DNA from: an uncultured Eubacterium sp.
GTDB lineage: Bacteria; Bacillota; Clostridia; Oscillospirales; Acutalibacteraceae
Reading direction: 5' to 3'
Length of the DNA stretch: 6,906 bases
Assembly: GCA_945980015.1 (NCBI GenBank)
Contig: CAMFQI010000064.1
Coordinates: 1-6,906 of the forward strand
Shown: piece by piece, positions 1-5,594 of the stretch
Layout: every line of letters begins with the position of its first letter
Numbering within the stretch: position 1 is the stretch's first letter
Notes under the pieces: model-generated
Database searches by the model: none
The model's input: the letters and a program-made list of their open reading frames with translations, nothing else
Told to the model about the DNA's origin: nothing
Program-made: the position numbers and the translations under genes

Positions 1-43
1 TTCCTCTACGTCTCGTGGGCTCGGAGATGTGTATAAGAGACAG
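1..43. other. Nextera i7 sequencing adapter with Tn5 mosaic end (artefact)
   Basis: This is not organism DNA. Bases 25-43 are the 19-bp Tn5 mosaic end AGATGTGTATAAGAGACAG. They are preceded by the Nextera read-2 sequence and by TCCTCTAC, which I recognise as the primer form of index N712. The same 43 bases occur reverse-complemented at 6864-6906. Genuine sequence starts at base 44. Confidence 0.98.
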
Positions 44-48
44 CTTTA

Positions 49-77
49 TATATAGCACATCAAAAATCATTTGTCAA
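49..77 (-). promoter_or_regulatory. Strong sigma-A promoter firing leftward out of the insert
   Basis: Read on the minus strand there is a perfect -35 TTGACA (77-72), a 17-bp spacer and a -10 TATATA (54-49), preceded by TG at the extended -10 position. It lies just beyond the terminator hairpin of the DUF4250 gene, so it probably drives the next gene to the left, which is outside the insert. The start site would fall within a few bases of the adapter junction, and its product cannot be seen. Confidence 0.6.
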
Positions 78-90
78 CAAAAACTTGCAA

Positions 91-131
91 AAAAATGTAC
101 AACTAGGGACAGTCCCTAGTTGTACATTTTT
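91..131 (-). terminator. Perfect 19-bp hairpin, terminator of the yeiH-DUF4250 operon; palindromic repeat copy 1
   Basis: Arms 91-109 and 113-131 are perfect reverse complements around a 3-base loop. The core arm is TGTACAACTAGGGA, extended by A5/T5. On the minus strand the stem is followed by a run of seven T (95-89), the form of an intrinsic terminator. It begins 48 bases after the DUF4250 stop codon. The plus strand also reads into T5, so it may work in both directions. The 31-bp core recurs at 3375-3405 with one difference. Confidence 0.8.
96..126. repeat. 31-bp palindromic intergenic repeat, copy 1
   Basis: The element is TGTACAACTAGGGA, then CAG, then the reverse complement of the first arm. 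It matches 3375-3405 at 30 of 31 positions; the single difference is C103 versus G3382. Both copies are intergenic. Near identity in both arms of two separate sites suggests a dispersed REP-like element rather than two independently evolved terminators. No transposase is visible in the window. Confidence 0.75.
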
Positions 132-179
132 GTAATAATTTTTTGAAGAAATGGGGGGTAAGATATACTATTTGTATTT

Positions 180-356
180 TTACTTAAAGCTATTTAGCTC
201 CTCAACATATTCAAAGCCAATTGAAGCGAGCGTCGAAACAATTCTTTCTTTATCCTCGCCCAAATCGTCGCAAAGCGCATCCAAGCTGTCGTAATTATCC
301 CTCAGCTTTGTATTAACCACGCTCAGCAGCATAAACGCATCGTTTGGCAATGCCAT
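180..356 (-). CDS. DUF4250 domain-containing small protein (58 aa)
   Basis: This short frame runs from ATG at 356 to TAA at 180 and encodes 58 residues. It starts MALPNDAFMLLSVVNTKLRD and continues with a stretch containing YDSLDALCDDLGEDKE and ending FEYVEELNSFK. The whole protein resembles the DUF4250 family, whose members are about this size, acidic and soluble, with no signal peptide or membrane segment. The middle (about residues 21-47) could form a helix-turn-helix-like pair of helices, but the biochemical role is unknown. A ribosome binding site AGGGGTG sits 6 bases before the ATG and touches the end of the yeiH stop codon. Only 12 bp separate the genes, so they are very likely co-transcribed. 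A strong hairpin terminator follows. Family assignment rests on recognising the sequence pattern. Confidence 0.85.
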   Translation of the reverse strand: MALPNDAFMLLSVVNTKLRDNYDSLDALCDDLGEDKERIVSTLASIGFEYVEELNSFK

Positions 357-368
357 ATTGTCACCCCT

Positions 369-1469
369 TTACAGATTCGTTGAATAAATACCGGTGAGCA
401 TTTGAACGCCGAGCGAAACGCCTGTAATTGCAACCCAACAACAAAAGCCCAGTAAAATCGGCTTACCGCCCTTTTTAATCAAATTTACGATATTCGTATT
501 AAGTCCTATAGCGCACATAGCCATTGCAATAAAGAATTTCGCAAGCCACTTCGCCCACGCAACAAAGCTTCCGTTATAGAATTCGCAAAACGCCGCCGCA
601 ACGCCGTTTTGAGCCATAACACCGACGAGCGTAGTAATAACCGAAGCTACTACGAAATAAATAATGAAAAACGGAAAAATCTTTTTAAGCGAAACGCTCG
701 AAGCATTGCCGCCGTTTTTCTTCGCTCTTTTTGTGCGAATGAAAGCAAGCACGAGAGTAATCGGAATAATAGCGAGCGTTCTTGTTAATTTTACTGTCAC
801 GGCAGAGGACAAAATACCCTCAACGCCGTACAAGCCCTCGGCAGTCGAAGCCGCCGCAGTAACGGACGAGGTATCGTTTACCGCCGTACCGGCAAAAATC
901 GCAAAACCCTCCGAGCCGAGACCGAGAATGTTATAGCCAAGCGTTGGAAAAATCAAAGCCGCAACAACGTTGAACAAAAAGATTACGCTGATACTCTGCG
1001 CAACCTCCTCGTCGTCTGCGTCAATAACGGGAGCCGTTGCTGCGATAGCCGAGCCGCCGCATATCGACGAGCCTACACCGATAAGGCACGCAACCTTTTT
1101 GTCGATTTTCATAACCCTCATCAAAAGCATTGCAACCAAAAGCGACACGAGAATTGTCGAAATAATAACAGGCAACGACTGTGTGCCGACCTTCGCAATA
1201 GTGCCTAAATTAAGGCTGAAGCCGAGAATAATTACCGCCCACTGCAAAATCTTTTTTGAAGTAAAGGTAACGCCCTGCTTCATACTCTCGCCCGAAGAAA
1301 GCCTCGGAAAAACGAGCGTGATTATCATACCTATCAGTATCGCAAACACAGGCGCACCGACAACCTCCAAGCTGAACGAGCCGATACTCAGCTTTGCCAA
1401 AAAGGTTGACAGCCCCGCAATCAAAGCGCAAATCACAATTCCCGGAGCTTTCCTTTTTATAAATTCCAT
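369..1469 (-). CDS. yeiH: YeiH family putative sulfate exporter / UPF0324 membrane protein
   Basis: A 366-residue, very hydrophobic protein of the UPF0324/YeiH family (PF03601, annotated as a putative sulfate exporter). About ten membrane segments can be drawn. Family marks include GVGSSICGGSAIAA at 131-144, AGTAVNDTSSV at 193-203 with its conserved Asn-Asp, VKLTRT at 226-231 and AIGLNT at 320-325. Length is normal for the family and both ends look intact. The ATG at 1469 is supported by AGGAGTG at 1477-1483, 7 bases upstream. The actual substrate is not established for most of the family; sulfate or another small anion derived from sulfur metabolism is the usual guess. It has its own promoter (1521-1549) and is followed after 12 bp by the DUF4250 gene. 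No LysR-type regulator, a common yeiH neighbour in Proteobacteria, is present here. Confidence 0.93.
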   Translation of the reverse strand: MEFIKRKAPGIVICALIAGLSTFLAKLSIGSFSLEVVGAPVFAILIGMIITLVFPRLSSGESMKQGVTFTSKKILQWAVIILGFSLNLGTIAKVGTQSLPVIISTILVSLLVAMLLMRVMKIDKKVACLIGVGSSICGGSAIAATAPVIDADDEEVAQSISVIFLFNVVAALIFPTLGYNILGLGSEGFAIFAGTAVNDTSSVTAAASTAEGLYGVEGILSSAVTVKLTRTLAIIPITLVLAFIRTKRAKKNGGNASSVSLKKIFPFFIIYFVVASVITTLVGVMAQNGVAAAFCEFYNGSFVAWAKWLAKFFIAMAMCAIGLNTNIVNLIKKGGKPILLGFCCWVAITGVSLGVQMLTGIYSTNL

Positions 1470-1491
1470 ACATTGTCACTCCTAAAATACA

Positions 1492-1523
1492 AATACGGAC
1501 AACGAAAATCCGCTATCCGTATT
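1492..1523 (-). terminator. 13-bp hairpin after the ABC operon, overlapping the yeiH promoter
   Basis: On the minus strand AATACGGATAGCG pairs with CGTTGTCCGTATT over 13 positions (11 Watson-Crick, 2 G-U) around the loop GATTTT. It is followed by TTGTATTTT. The plus-strand version would have mismatches where the minus strand has G-U pairs, so the structure favours minus-strand RNA. It begins 42 bases after the ATPase stop and probably terminates that operon. Its first bases are also part of the yeiH -10 box, so the symmetric AATACGGA/TCCGTATT could instead be an operator. Confidence 0.6.
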
Positions 1524-1549
1524 ATATACCTGTTATATCTATTTTACAA
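1521..1549 (-). promoter_or_regulatory. Promoter of yeiH-DUF4250
   Basis: Minus strand: -35 TTGTAA (1549-1544, 4 of 6 consensus), a spacer of exactly 17 bp, and a perfect -10 TATAAT (1526-1521). The expected start is near 1514, giving a leader of about 45 bases before the yeiH ATG. Confidence 0.7.
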
Positions 1550-1565
1550 GTTTTTAATCAACCTT

Positions 1566-2363
1566 TTATTCCGACAACAACATTCTGTCGTTATCAAGCT
1601 CCTCGCCTGAGGTAAGCTTGAACTTCGCAAGCAGGTCGGCAGTAGTAAGCGCCTTTTTCTCCTCGCCCTTAACGTCATAGATGATCTTGCCGTCGTTCAT
1701 CATAATAAGACGGTTACCGATTGCAATAGCATCATTCATATTATGAGTAATCATAATCGTTGTAAGATTATTTTCCGATACGATTTTTTCGGTAAGGTCG
1801 AGCACCTTTTTCGCAGTTTTCGGGTCAAGTGCGGCAGTATGCTCGTCAAGAAGCAGAAGCTTCGGCTTGCTCAAGGTTGCCATAAGAAGCGTTACAGCCT
1901 GACGCTGACCGCCCGAAAGAAGTCCAACCTTTGAAGTAAGGCGGCTTTCGAGTCCGAGGTCAAGGCTTGCAAGCATTTGAGTATAGTGTTGCTTTTCCTT
2001 ATGCTTTACGCCGGGACCCAAGCCACGATGCTGTCCACGTCTTGATGCAAGCGCAAGATTTTCAACAATCTGCATATCAGCCGCAGTACCTGTCATCGGG
2101 TCCTGGAAAACACGTCCGATATATTTTGCTCTCTTATGCTCGGGGAGCTTTGTAACGTCAACGCCGTCGATAACAATGCTGCCGCAGTCAACAGGATACA
2201 CGCCTGCAATCATATTGAGCATAGTCGACTTACCTGCACCGTTACCGCCGATAACGGTTACAAAATCGCCCTCGTTGAGAGTAAGGTCAATTCCGTTGAG
2301 CGCCTTTTTTTCATTAATAGTTCCGGGGTTAAAGGTTTTGTGAACATTCTTAATCTGTAGCAT
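1566..2363 (-). CDS. ABC transporter ATP-binding protein, TrpZ-like (COG1101 type)
   Basis: A 265-residue ATPase that would power the importer encoded with it, on the cytoplasmic face of the membrane. All nucleotide-binding motifs are present and in order: Walker A GGNGAGKST at 39-47, Q-loop Gln87, signature LSGGQ at 149-153, Walker B LLLLDE ending at Glu174, D-loop ALDP at 178-181, and the switch histidine His207 in MITHN. The DEHTAALDP variant after Walker B (His instead of the common Pro) is, as I know it, typical of this subfamily. The ATG at 2363 overlaps the permease stop by one base (TAATG) and has a strong AAGGAGG at 2374-2380, 10 bases upstream, so the two are translationally coupled. 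It is the last gene of the importer operon and is followed by a hairpin. Substrate cannot be read from the ATPase. Confidence 0.93.
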   Translation of the reverse strand: MLQIKNVHKTFNPGTINEKKALNGIDLTLNEGDFVTVIGGNGAGKSTMLNMIAGVYPVDCGSIVIDGVDVTKLPEHKRAKYIGRVFQDPMTGTAADMQIVENLALASRRGQHRGLGPGVKHKEKQHYTQMLASLDLGLESRLTSKVGLLSGGQRQAVTLLMATLSKPKLLLLDEHTAALDPKTAKKVLDLTEKIVSENNLTTIMITHNMNDAIAIGNRLIMMNDGKIIYDVKGEEKKALTTADLLAKFKLTSGEELDNDRMLLSE

Positions 2364-3265
2364 TATGCTTTAACCTCCTTGTTTTTTACTGTCTTTGCCG
2401 CAATCTTATTTTTCCAAAACGGAATTCCGAGGAAGAGTGCAACGACTATTGCCGTAAAGAGCTTAAGGTCGTTTGCATTAAGACCGAGACGAAGAACGAA
2501 GGTAATAACAACGTAGTAAATTACGCCGCCTATACATACTGCAAGAAGCTTGAGCGCAAAATTCTTGAAGATTTTTCCGAAAATCACCTCACCGATAATA
2601 ACTGCGGCAAGACCGATAACGATTGCGCCCCTACCCATATTAACATCGGCAAAGCCCTGGAATTGCGCAAGCATTGCGCCCGAAAGAGCAACAATACCGT
2701 TAGAAAGCACAAGTCCGATAACCTTGTTTGTGTCGGTATTGATACCGTTTGCACGAGCCATAGCCTCATTACAGCCTGTTGCACGCAAGCCGTGACCAAG
2801 CTCCGTTCCGAAGAACCAATACAATACTGCAATGAGAACCGCAACAAAGATAACGCCGAATATAAGCGACTTCGGAATTGCACCGAGCGAAAAAACAACT
2901 TTGTAATTTCTGAAGCTCAAGGGTTGATTAGCCTTTCCGCCGAGAATTCTCAGGTTAATCGAATAAAGCGAAAGCTGGGTAAGAATACCTGCCAAAATTG
3001 CGGGAATTCCGAATTTAGTATGAAAAACACCCGTTACAAGTCCTGCAATACATCCTGCAAGAAGCGCCATTAACATACCGAGCCATGCATTCATACCGTT
3101 TGCCATACACAAAACGATAATTGCACCGCCTGTACCTAATGTTCCGTCAACTGTCAAGTCGGCAATGTCAAGCACTCTGAAAGTGATGAAAACGCCGATT
3201 GCCATAATGCCCCAAATAATACCCTGTGCCGCCGCACCGGGAAGGGCGCCGATAAATCCACTCAT
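2363..3265 (-). CDS. ABC transporter permease, TrpY-like (COG4120, BPD_transp_2 family)
   Basis: A 300-residue integral membrane protein with about eight to nine hydrophobic segments, forming the channel of the importer, probably as a homodimer because only one permease gene is present. It carries the family segment DLTVDGTLGTGGA near the N-terminus and the cytoplasmic loop HGLRATGCNEAMARANGIN, equivalent to the ATPase-coupling helix of the branched-chain-type permeases. I chose the ATG at 3265 because AGGAG at 3274-3278 lies 8 bases upstream of it. A TTG at 3268 is in frame one codon earlier, with a shorter 5-base spacing, so the start is uncertain by one residue. The stop overlaps the ATPase start by one base. 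It lies 211 bp from the binding-protein gene and appears to have its own promoter in that gap. Confidence 0.92.
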   Translation of the reverse strand: MSGFIGALPGAAAQGIIWGIMAIGVFITFRVLDIADLTVDGTLGTGGAIIVLCMANGMNAWLGMLMALLAGCIAGLVTGVFHTKFGIPAILAGILTQLSLYSINLRILGGKANQPLSFRNYKVVFSLGAIPKSLIFGVIFVAVLIAVLYWFFGTELGHGLRATGCNEAMARANGINTDTNKVIGLVLSNGIVALSGAMLAQFQGFADVNMGRGAIVIGLAAVIIGEVIFGKIFKNFALKLLAVCIGGVIYYVVITFVLRLGLNANDLKLFTAIVVALFLGIPFWKNKIAAKTVKNKEVKA

Positions 3266-3284
3266 CAAATTTTCTCCTTTACGA

Positions 3285-3313
3285 CGATTTTTTCGCTATG
3301 CTGCGCAAAATCG
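3285..3313 (-). promoter_or_regulatory. Leader hairpin just ahead of the permease ribosome binding site
   Basis: Arms CGATTTT (3285-3291) and AAAATCG (3307-3313) are joined by an inner CGC/GCG pair (3294-3296 with 3303-3305), separated by a small asymmetric bulge and a six-base loop. The hairpin lies inside the predicted leader and ends 6 bases before the AGGAG at 3278-3274. It could affect translation or stability of the permease-ATPase message. No known riboswitch pattern is recognised. Confidence 0.4.
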
Positions 3314-3331
3314 CTGAATTTCAATAATAAT

Positions 3332-3360
3332 AGAATACCAAAAATAATACGCAAGGTCAA
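3332..3360 (-). promoter_or_regulatory. Internal promoter for permease-ATPase
   Basis: Minus strand: -35 TTGACC (3360-3355, 5 of 6), 17-bp spacer, -10 TATTCT (3337-3332, 4 of 6). The expected start is near 3325, about 60 bases before the permease ATG. This would let the membrane components be made independently of the binding protein upstream. Confidence 0.6.
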
Positions 3361-3374
3361 GTAATATTTAATTC

Positions 3375-3405
3375 TGTACAAGTAGGGACAGTCCCTAGTT
3401 GTACA
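3375..3405. repeat. 31-bp palindromic intergenic repeat, copy 2
   Basis: This sequence matches the copy at 96-126 at 30 of 31 positions. G3382 creates one internal G-G mismatch in the left arm (13 of 14 pairs remain). On the minus strand, the direction of transcription here, it is followed by GAATTAAATA and not by a T-run, so unlike copy 1 it is not a good terminator for the importer operon. On the plus strand it reads into T6. It sits 14 bp upstream of the -35 box of the internal promoter. Confidence 0.75.
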
Positions 3406-3434
3406 TTTTTTACAAACGACATAAAGACAACAAT

Positions 3435-3460
3435 ACACAGCCCTCTTTTGAGGGCTGTGT
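3435..3460 (-). terminator. Hairpin after the binding-protein gene (partial terminator / mRNA stabiliser)
   Basis: Perfect 11-bp arms ACACAGCCCTC (3435-3445) and GAGGGCTGTGT (3450-3460) enclose a four-base loop, 16 bases after the stop of the binding-protein gene. The following minus-strand sequence, ATTGTTGTCTTTATG, is U-rich but interrupted. It may therefore terminate only part of transcription or protect the 3' end of the binding-protein message, a common arrangement where the binding protein is needed in excess over the membrane subunits. Confidence 0.65.
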
Positions 3461-3476
3461 AAATATTTTGATTTAA

Positions 3477-4463
3477 TTATTCCTCAGTCATATCGATAGC
3501 TTCGTATGTATCCGGAATTGTAAGACCGAGAGCAGTTGCTCTGTCTGCAACGTACTTATTTACAGGAGCTGTATCGTATGCGATTTCCATTTCGCCCGGA
3601 TTTGCACCGTTCTTAAGGATTTCAATAGCCATTTCGCCTGCTTTGTAGCCGATTGAATAGTAGCTGATTGAAAGTGTAGCAACGCCGCAACCCTTTGCGA
3701 TACCCTCTTCACCTGCGATTACAGGCTTGTTAGCCTTTGATGTGATAGGCTCGATTGTACCTGTTGAAGAAGCCATTGTGTTGTCGGTAGGAATGTAGAT
3801 AACGTCTGTTTCATCACAAGCAGTCTGTGTTACAGCGGCAACCTCGTTTGTGTCTGCAACTGTATATTCCTTTGCTTCAAGACCGAGATTCTTAAGCTCT
3901 TCGCTTACTACCTTTGCCTGATATACAGAGTTTGCTTCGCCTGTGCAGTAGAGAATACCTACTGTCTTTGCATCAGGGCAAAGCTCCTTAACCATCTTTG
4001 CCTGCTCAGCAAGAGGAGCAAGGTCGGCAGTACCGGTAATGTTCATACCTGTTTTACCTGACCAGTCCTTAATGTCAAGAGCGGTTGCATAGTCGGTTAC
4101 GGATGTGCCGACAATCGGAATTGTTGTTGTAGCGGTCATAGCAGCCTGAAGCGACGGAGTTGCATTAGCCATAATAAGATCAACACCGGAGGAAACAAAG
4201 CTGTTGCAAATTGTTGCACAGGTTGCCGGGTCGTTAGCCGCATTCTGTACGTCGATAGTAACCTTGTCGCCGAATTCCTTTTCGAGAGCTTCCTTGAAGC
4301 CTCTTGTTGCTTCGTCGAGAGCAGGGTGAGCAACGATTTGGCAAACGCCTACCTTATAGGTTTTTTCTGCGTCATCCTTTGCTGCAGAGCAACCTGCAAG
4401 TACGCCGCCTACCATTACTGCCGATAAAGCGACAGCAGTTACTTTTTTAACTAATTTGTTCAT
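3477..4463 (-). CDS. ABC transporter substrate-binding lipoprotein, TrpX-like (PF04392, COG2984)
   Basis: A 328-residue extracellular binding lipoprotein. Residues 1-24 form a lipoprotein signal: Lys-rich start, hydrophobic core, then lipobox LAGC at 22-25, so Cys25 should be lipidated and anchor the protein to the outer face of the membrane. The mature part matches the ABC_sub_bind family in order: VGVCQIVAHPALD (38-50), the MANATPSLQAA segment near 98-108, PIVGTSVTD (116-124) and a later TVGILY strand. Characterised relatives include pneumococcal TrpX, which binds aromatic amino acids; many other members have no known ligand, so tryptophan, tyrosine or phenylalanine is a reasonable but unproven guess. 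The ATG at 4463 has an in-frame stop (TGA) three codons upstream, which fixes the start, yet the only purine-rich site (AAAGG) is about 14 bases away, unusually far. It is the first gene of the importer operon. Confidence 0.93.
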   Translation of the reverse strand: MNKLVKKVTAVALSAVMVGGVLAGCSAAKDDAEKTYKVGVCQIVAHPALDEATRGFKEALEKEFGDKVTIDVQNAANDPATCATICNSFVSSGVDLIMANATPSLQAAMTATTTIPIVGTSVTDYATALDIKDWSGKTGMNITGTADLAPLAEQAKMVKELCPDAKTVGILYCTGEANSVYQAKVVSEELKNLGLEAKEYTVADTNEVAAVTQTACDETDVIYIPTDNTMASSTGTIEPITSKANKPVIAGEEGIAKGCGVATLSISYYSIGYKAGEMAIEILKNGANPGEMEIAYDTAPVNKYVADRATALGLTIPDTYEAIDMTEE

Positions 4464-4519
4464 AATAATTCACTTAACCTTTCTTAATTAACATCAAATC
4501 AGTTTTAGTCTGTAAGCAC

Positions 4520-4548
4520 AGTTTAGCACATAAAAGCGTTAAAGTCAA
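4520..4548 (-). promoter_or_regulatory. Promoter of the ABC importer operon
   Basis: Minus strand: -35 TTGACT (4548-4543), 17-bp spacer, -10 TAAACT (4525-4520), with TG at the extended -10 position (TGCTAAACT). The predicted start near 4513 gives a leader of about 50 bases, too short for a T-box or most riboswitches. Confidence 0.7.
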
Positions 4549-4595
4549 CAGTCATAATAACATTTTGACATTAATGTTTTTTAGCCATCTGTGAT

Positions 4596-4640
4596 TTGTC
4601 ATAAATATTTTTTATGATAAGCATTTGCTTTTGTTATCAT
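4596..4640 (-). other. AT-rich overlapping dyads after the PHP gene
   Basis: Minus-strand ATGATAA (4640-4634) can pair with TTATCAT (4620-4614) over 7 bp. TTATCATAAA (4620-4611) can instead pair with TTTATGACAA (4605-4596) at 9 of 10 positions, so the two hairpins exclude each other. A further GTCATAA is at 4551-4557. The position, directly after the PHP stop and 48 bp upstream of the importer -35, fits either a weak terminator of the PHP operon or protein-binding sites for the importer promoter. There is no clean T-run on the minus strand. Confidence 0.35.
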
Positions 4641-5591
4641 TTATGCCGTATATATCGGGGAGGTCACGGCTAAAATTTTTTCTTTTCCGTTGACCGTTCC
4701 CCAAAGCTCGGCACGGTACCATTGGTTTTTCTTTAGGCTTACACTTATATGACGCTCGGACAAAGCGGACTGCATAACACATTCGCCGCCGTTTGTGACA
4801 AGACGAACGGTTTTGTACTCAACGGCTTCGTTTCCGGCGTTCTTTTCTCTTGAATGAACGTCCGTAAAGAAGCTGAACACGGCGTTTCCCCTGCGCAGAA
4901 TTTCGCCTATTTGGTAAGTTTTGCCCTTTTGATGAACTCTGAAGAAAAATTTTGCGCCTGTTGAAGCGACAGTCTTGCCCATCATAATTCCCTTGAGTGC
5001 GTTTTGCTCGTTTACCTCGCCGTCGAAATCAATATATGTGCAGCCGAAATGACCGCTGTCATCATTCGAGTGCCAATCTCTGCCGTAGGTGCAGGCTATA
5101 TGATAGCCTTTATCCAGCAGAGACGTCCAAAGTGCGAGTGCTCTGTCGTTTTCGGTATTTTCTTCGGAAAACGCACCGTGCCATACCTCGATATAATCAA
5201 CGCTTCTCCAATTTTTTATGTTGAATTCCCAACGTCCGCCGGTACAAACAGGCGAGCCGAACTGAAACGGATGCGCAATTCCGACAACGCCGCCGACAGC
5301 TTTTACCTGACTTATTTTTTCGTCAATATTATCGGGCACGGCGTCACGCCAATCAACAAAGCTTTTTGCACCCAGCACGAGCATATGGCCGAAATACGTA
5401 GTCCACTCAATACCCTTAATTGCAGGCAAAATGCTGTCGTCAAGTTCATCATAGCCGCTGATTGTGTTATGGTCGGTCAGCGCAACAATGGCAAGGTGGT
5501 CGTCGTCGGCAGTCTGCAAAAGCTGTTTAGTTGTGAATTTTCCGTCGCTGTTCACCGTATGACAGTGAAGCTCGCAGGGTAGGTATGCCAT
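4641..5591 (-). CDS. PHP-domain metallohydrolase, CehA/McbA family
   Basis: A 316-residue protein with an N-terminal PHP domain, a metal-dependent phosphoesterase/hydrolase fold. The metal-binding motifs are all visible: HCHTVNSDG at 9-17, ALTDHN at 37-42, the Glu62 region IKGIEW, IAHP at 105-108, EVWH at 135-138 and GRDWHS at 170-175. All expected His/Asp ligands are kept, so it should be active. The remainder (about residues 210-316) is a beta-rich C-terminal region ending normally. There is no signal peptide, so it is probably cytoplasmic. Substrate is unknown; relatives act on phosphodiesters or, in CehA, a carbamate ester. The ATG at 5591 has a GAGGGGG site 8 bases upstream. It lies 3 bp after the stop of the 144-residue gene and is co-transcribed with it. 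Many PHP proteins of this kind carry an extra N-terminal beta domain that is missing here and seems to be the upstream gene. Confidence 0.9.
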   Translation of the reverse strand: MAYLPCELHCHTVNSDGKFTTKQLLQTADDDHLAIVALTDHNTISGYDELDDSILPAIKGIEWTTYFGHMLVLGAKSFVDWRDAVPDNIDEKISQVKAVGGVVGIAHPFQFGSPVCTGGRWEFNIKNWRSVDYIEVWHGAFSEENTENDRALALWTSLLDKGYHIACTYGRDWHSNDDSGHFGCTYIDFDGEVNEQNALKGIMMGKTVASTGAKFFFRVHQKGKTYQIGEILRRGNAVFSFFTDVHSREKNAGNEAVEYKTVRLVTNGGECVMQSALSERHISVSLKKNQWYRAELWGTVNGKEKILAVTSPIYTA

Positions 5592-5594
5592 AAA

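Noticed and set aside
970..1485. 171-residue plus-strand open frame opposite yeiH
   Set aside because: It is antisense to a well-conserved membrane protein, is Ile/Thr/Ser-rich as expected for the reverse of hydrophobic codons, and lacks a recognisable family.
4136..4333. Open frames of 60-140 codons overlapping the ABC genes in other frames (for example here and 2584-2898)
   Set aside because: They overlap the confidently identified importer genes and show no family motifs.
4710..4725. GGTACCA sequence reminiscent of a T-box core
   Set aside because: It lies inside the PHP coding region, outside the predicted leader of the importer operon, and the surrounding T-box conserved bases are absent.
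5004..5582. 192-residue plus-strand open frame opposite the PHP gene
   Set aside because: The opposite strand carries a complete PHP enzyme with all metal ligands. The plus frame has no recognisable domain and arises from the antisense of a conserved gene.
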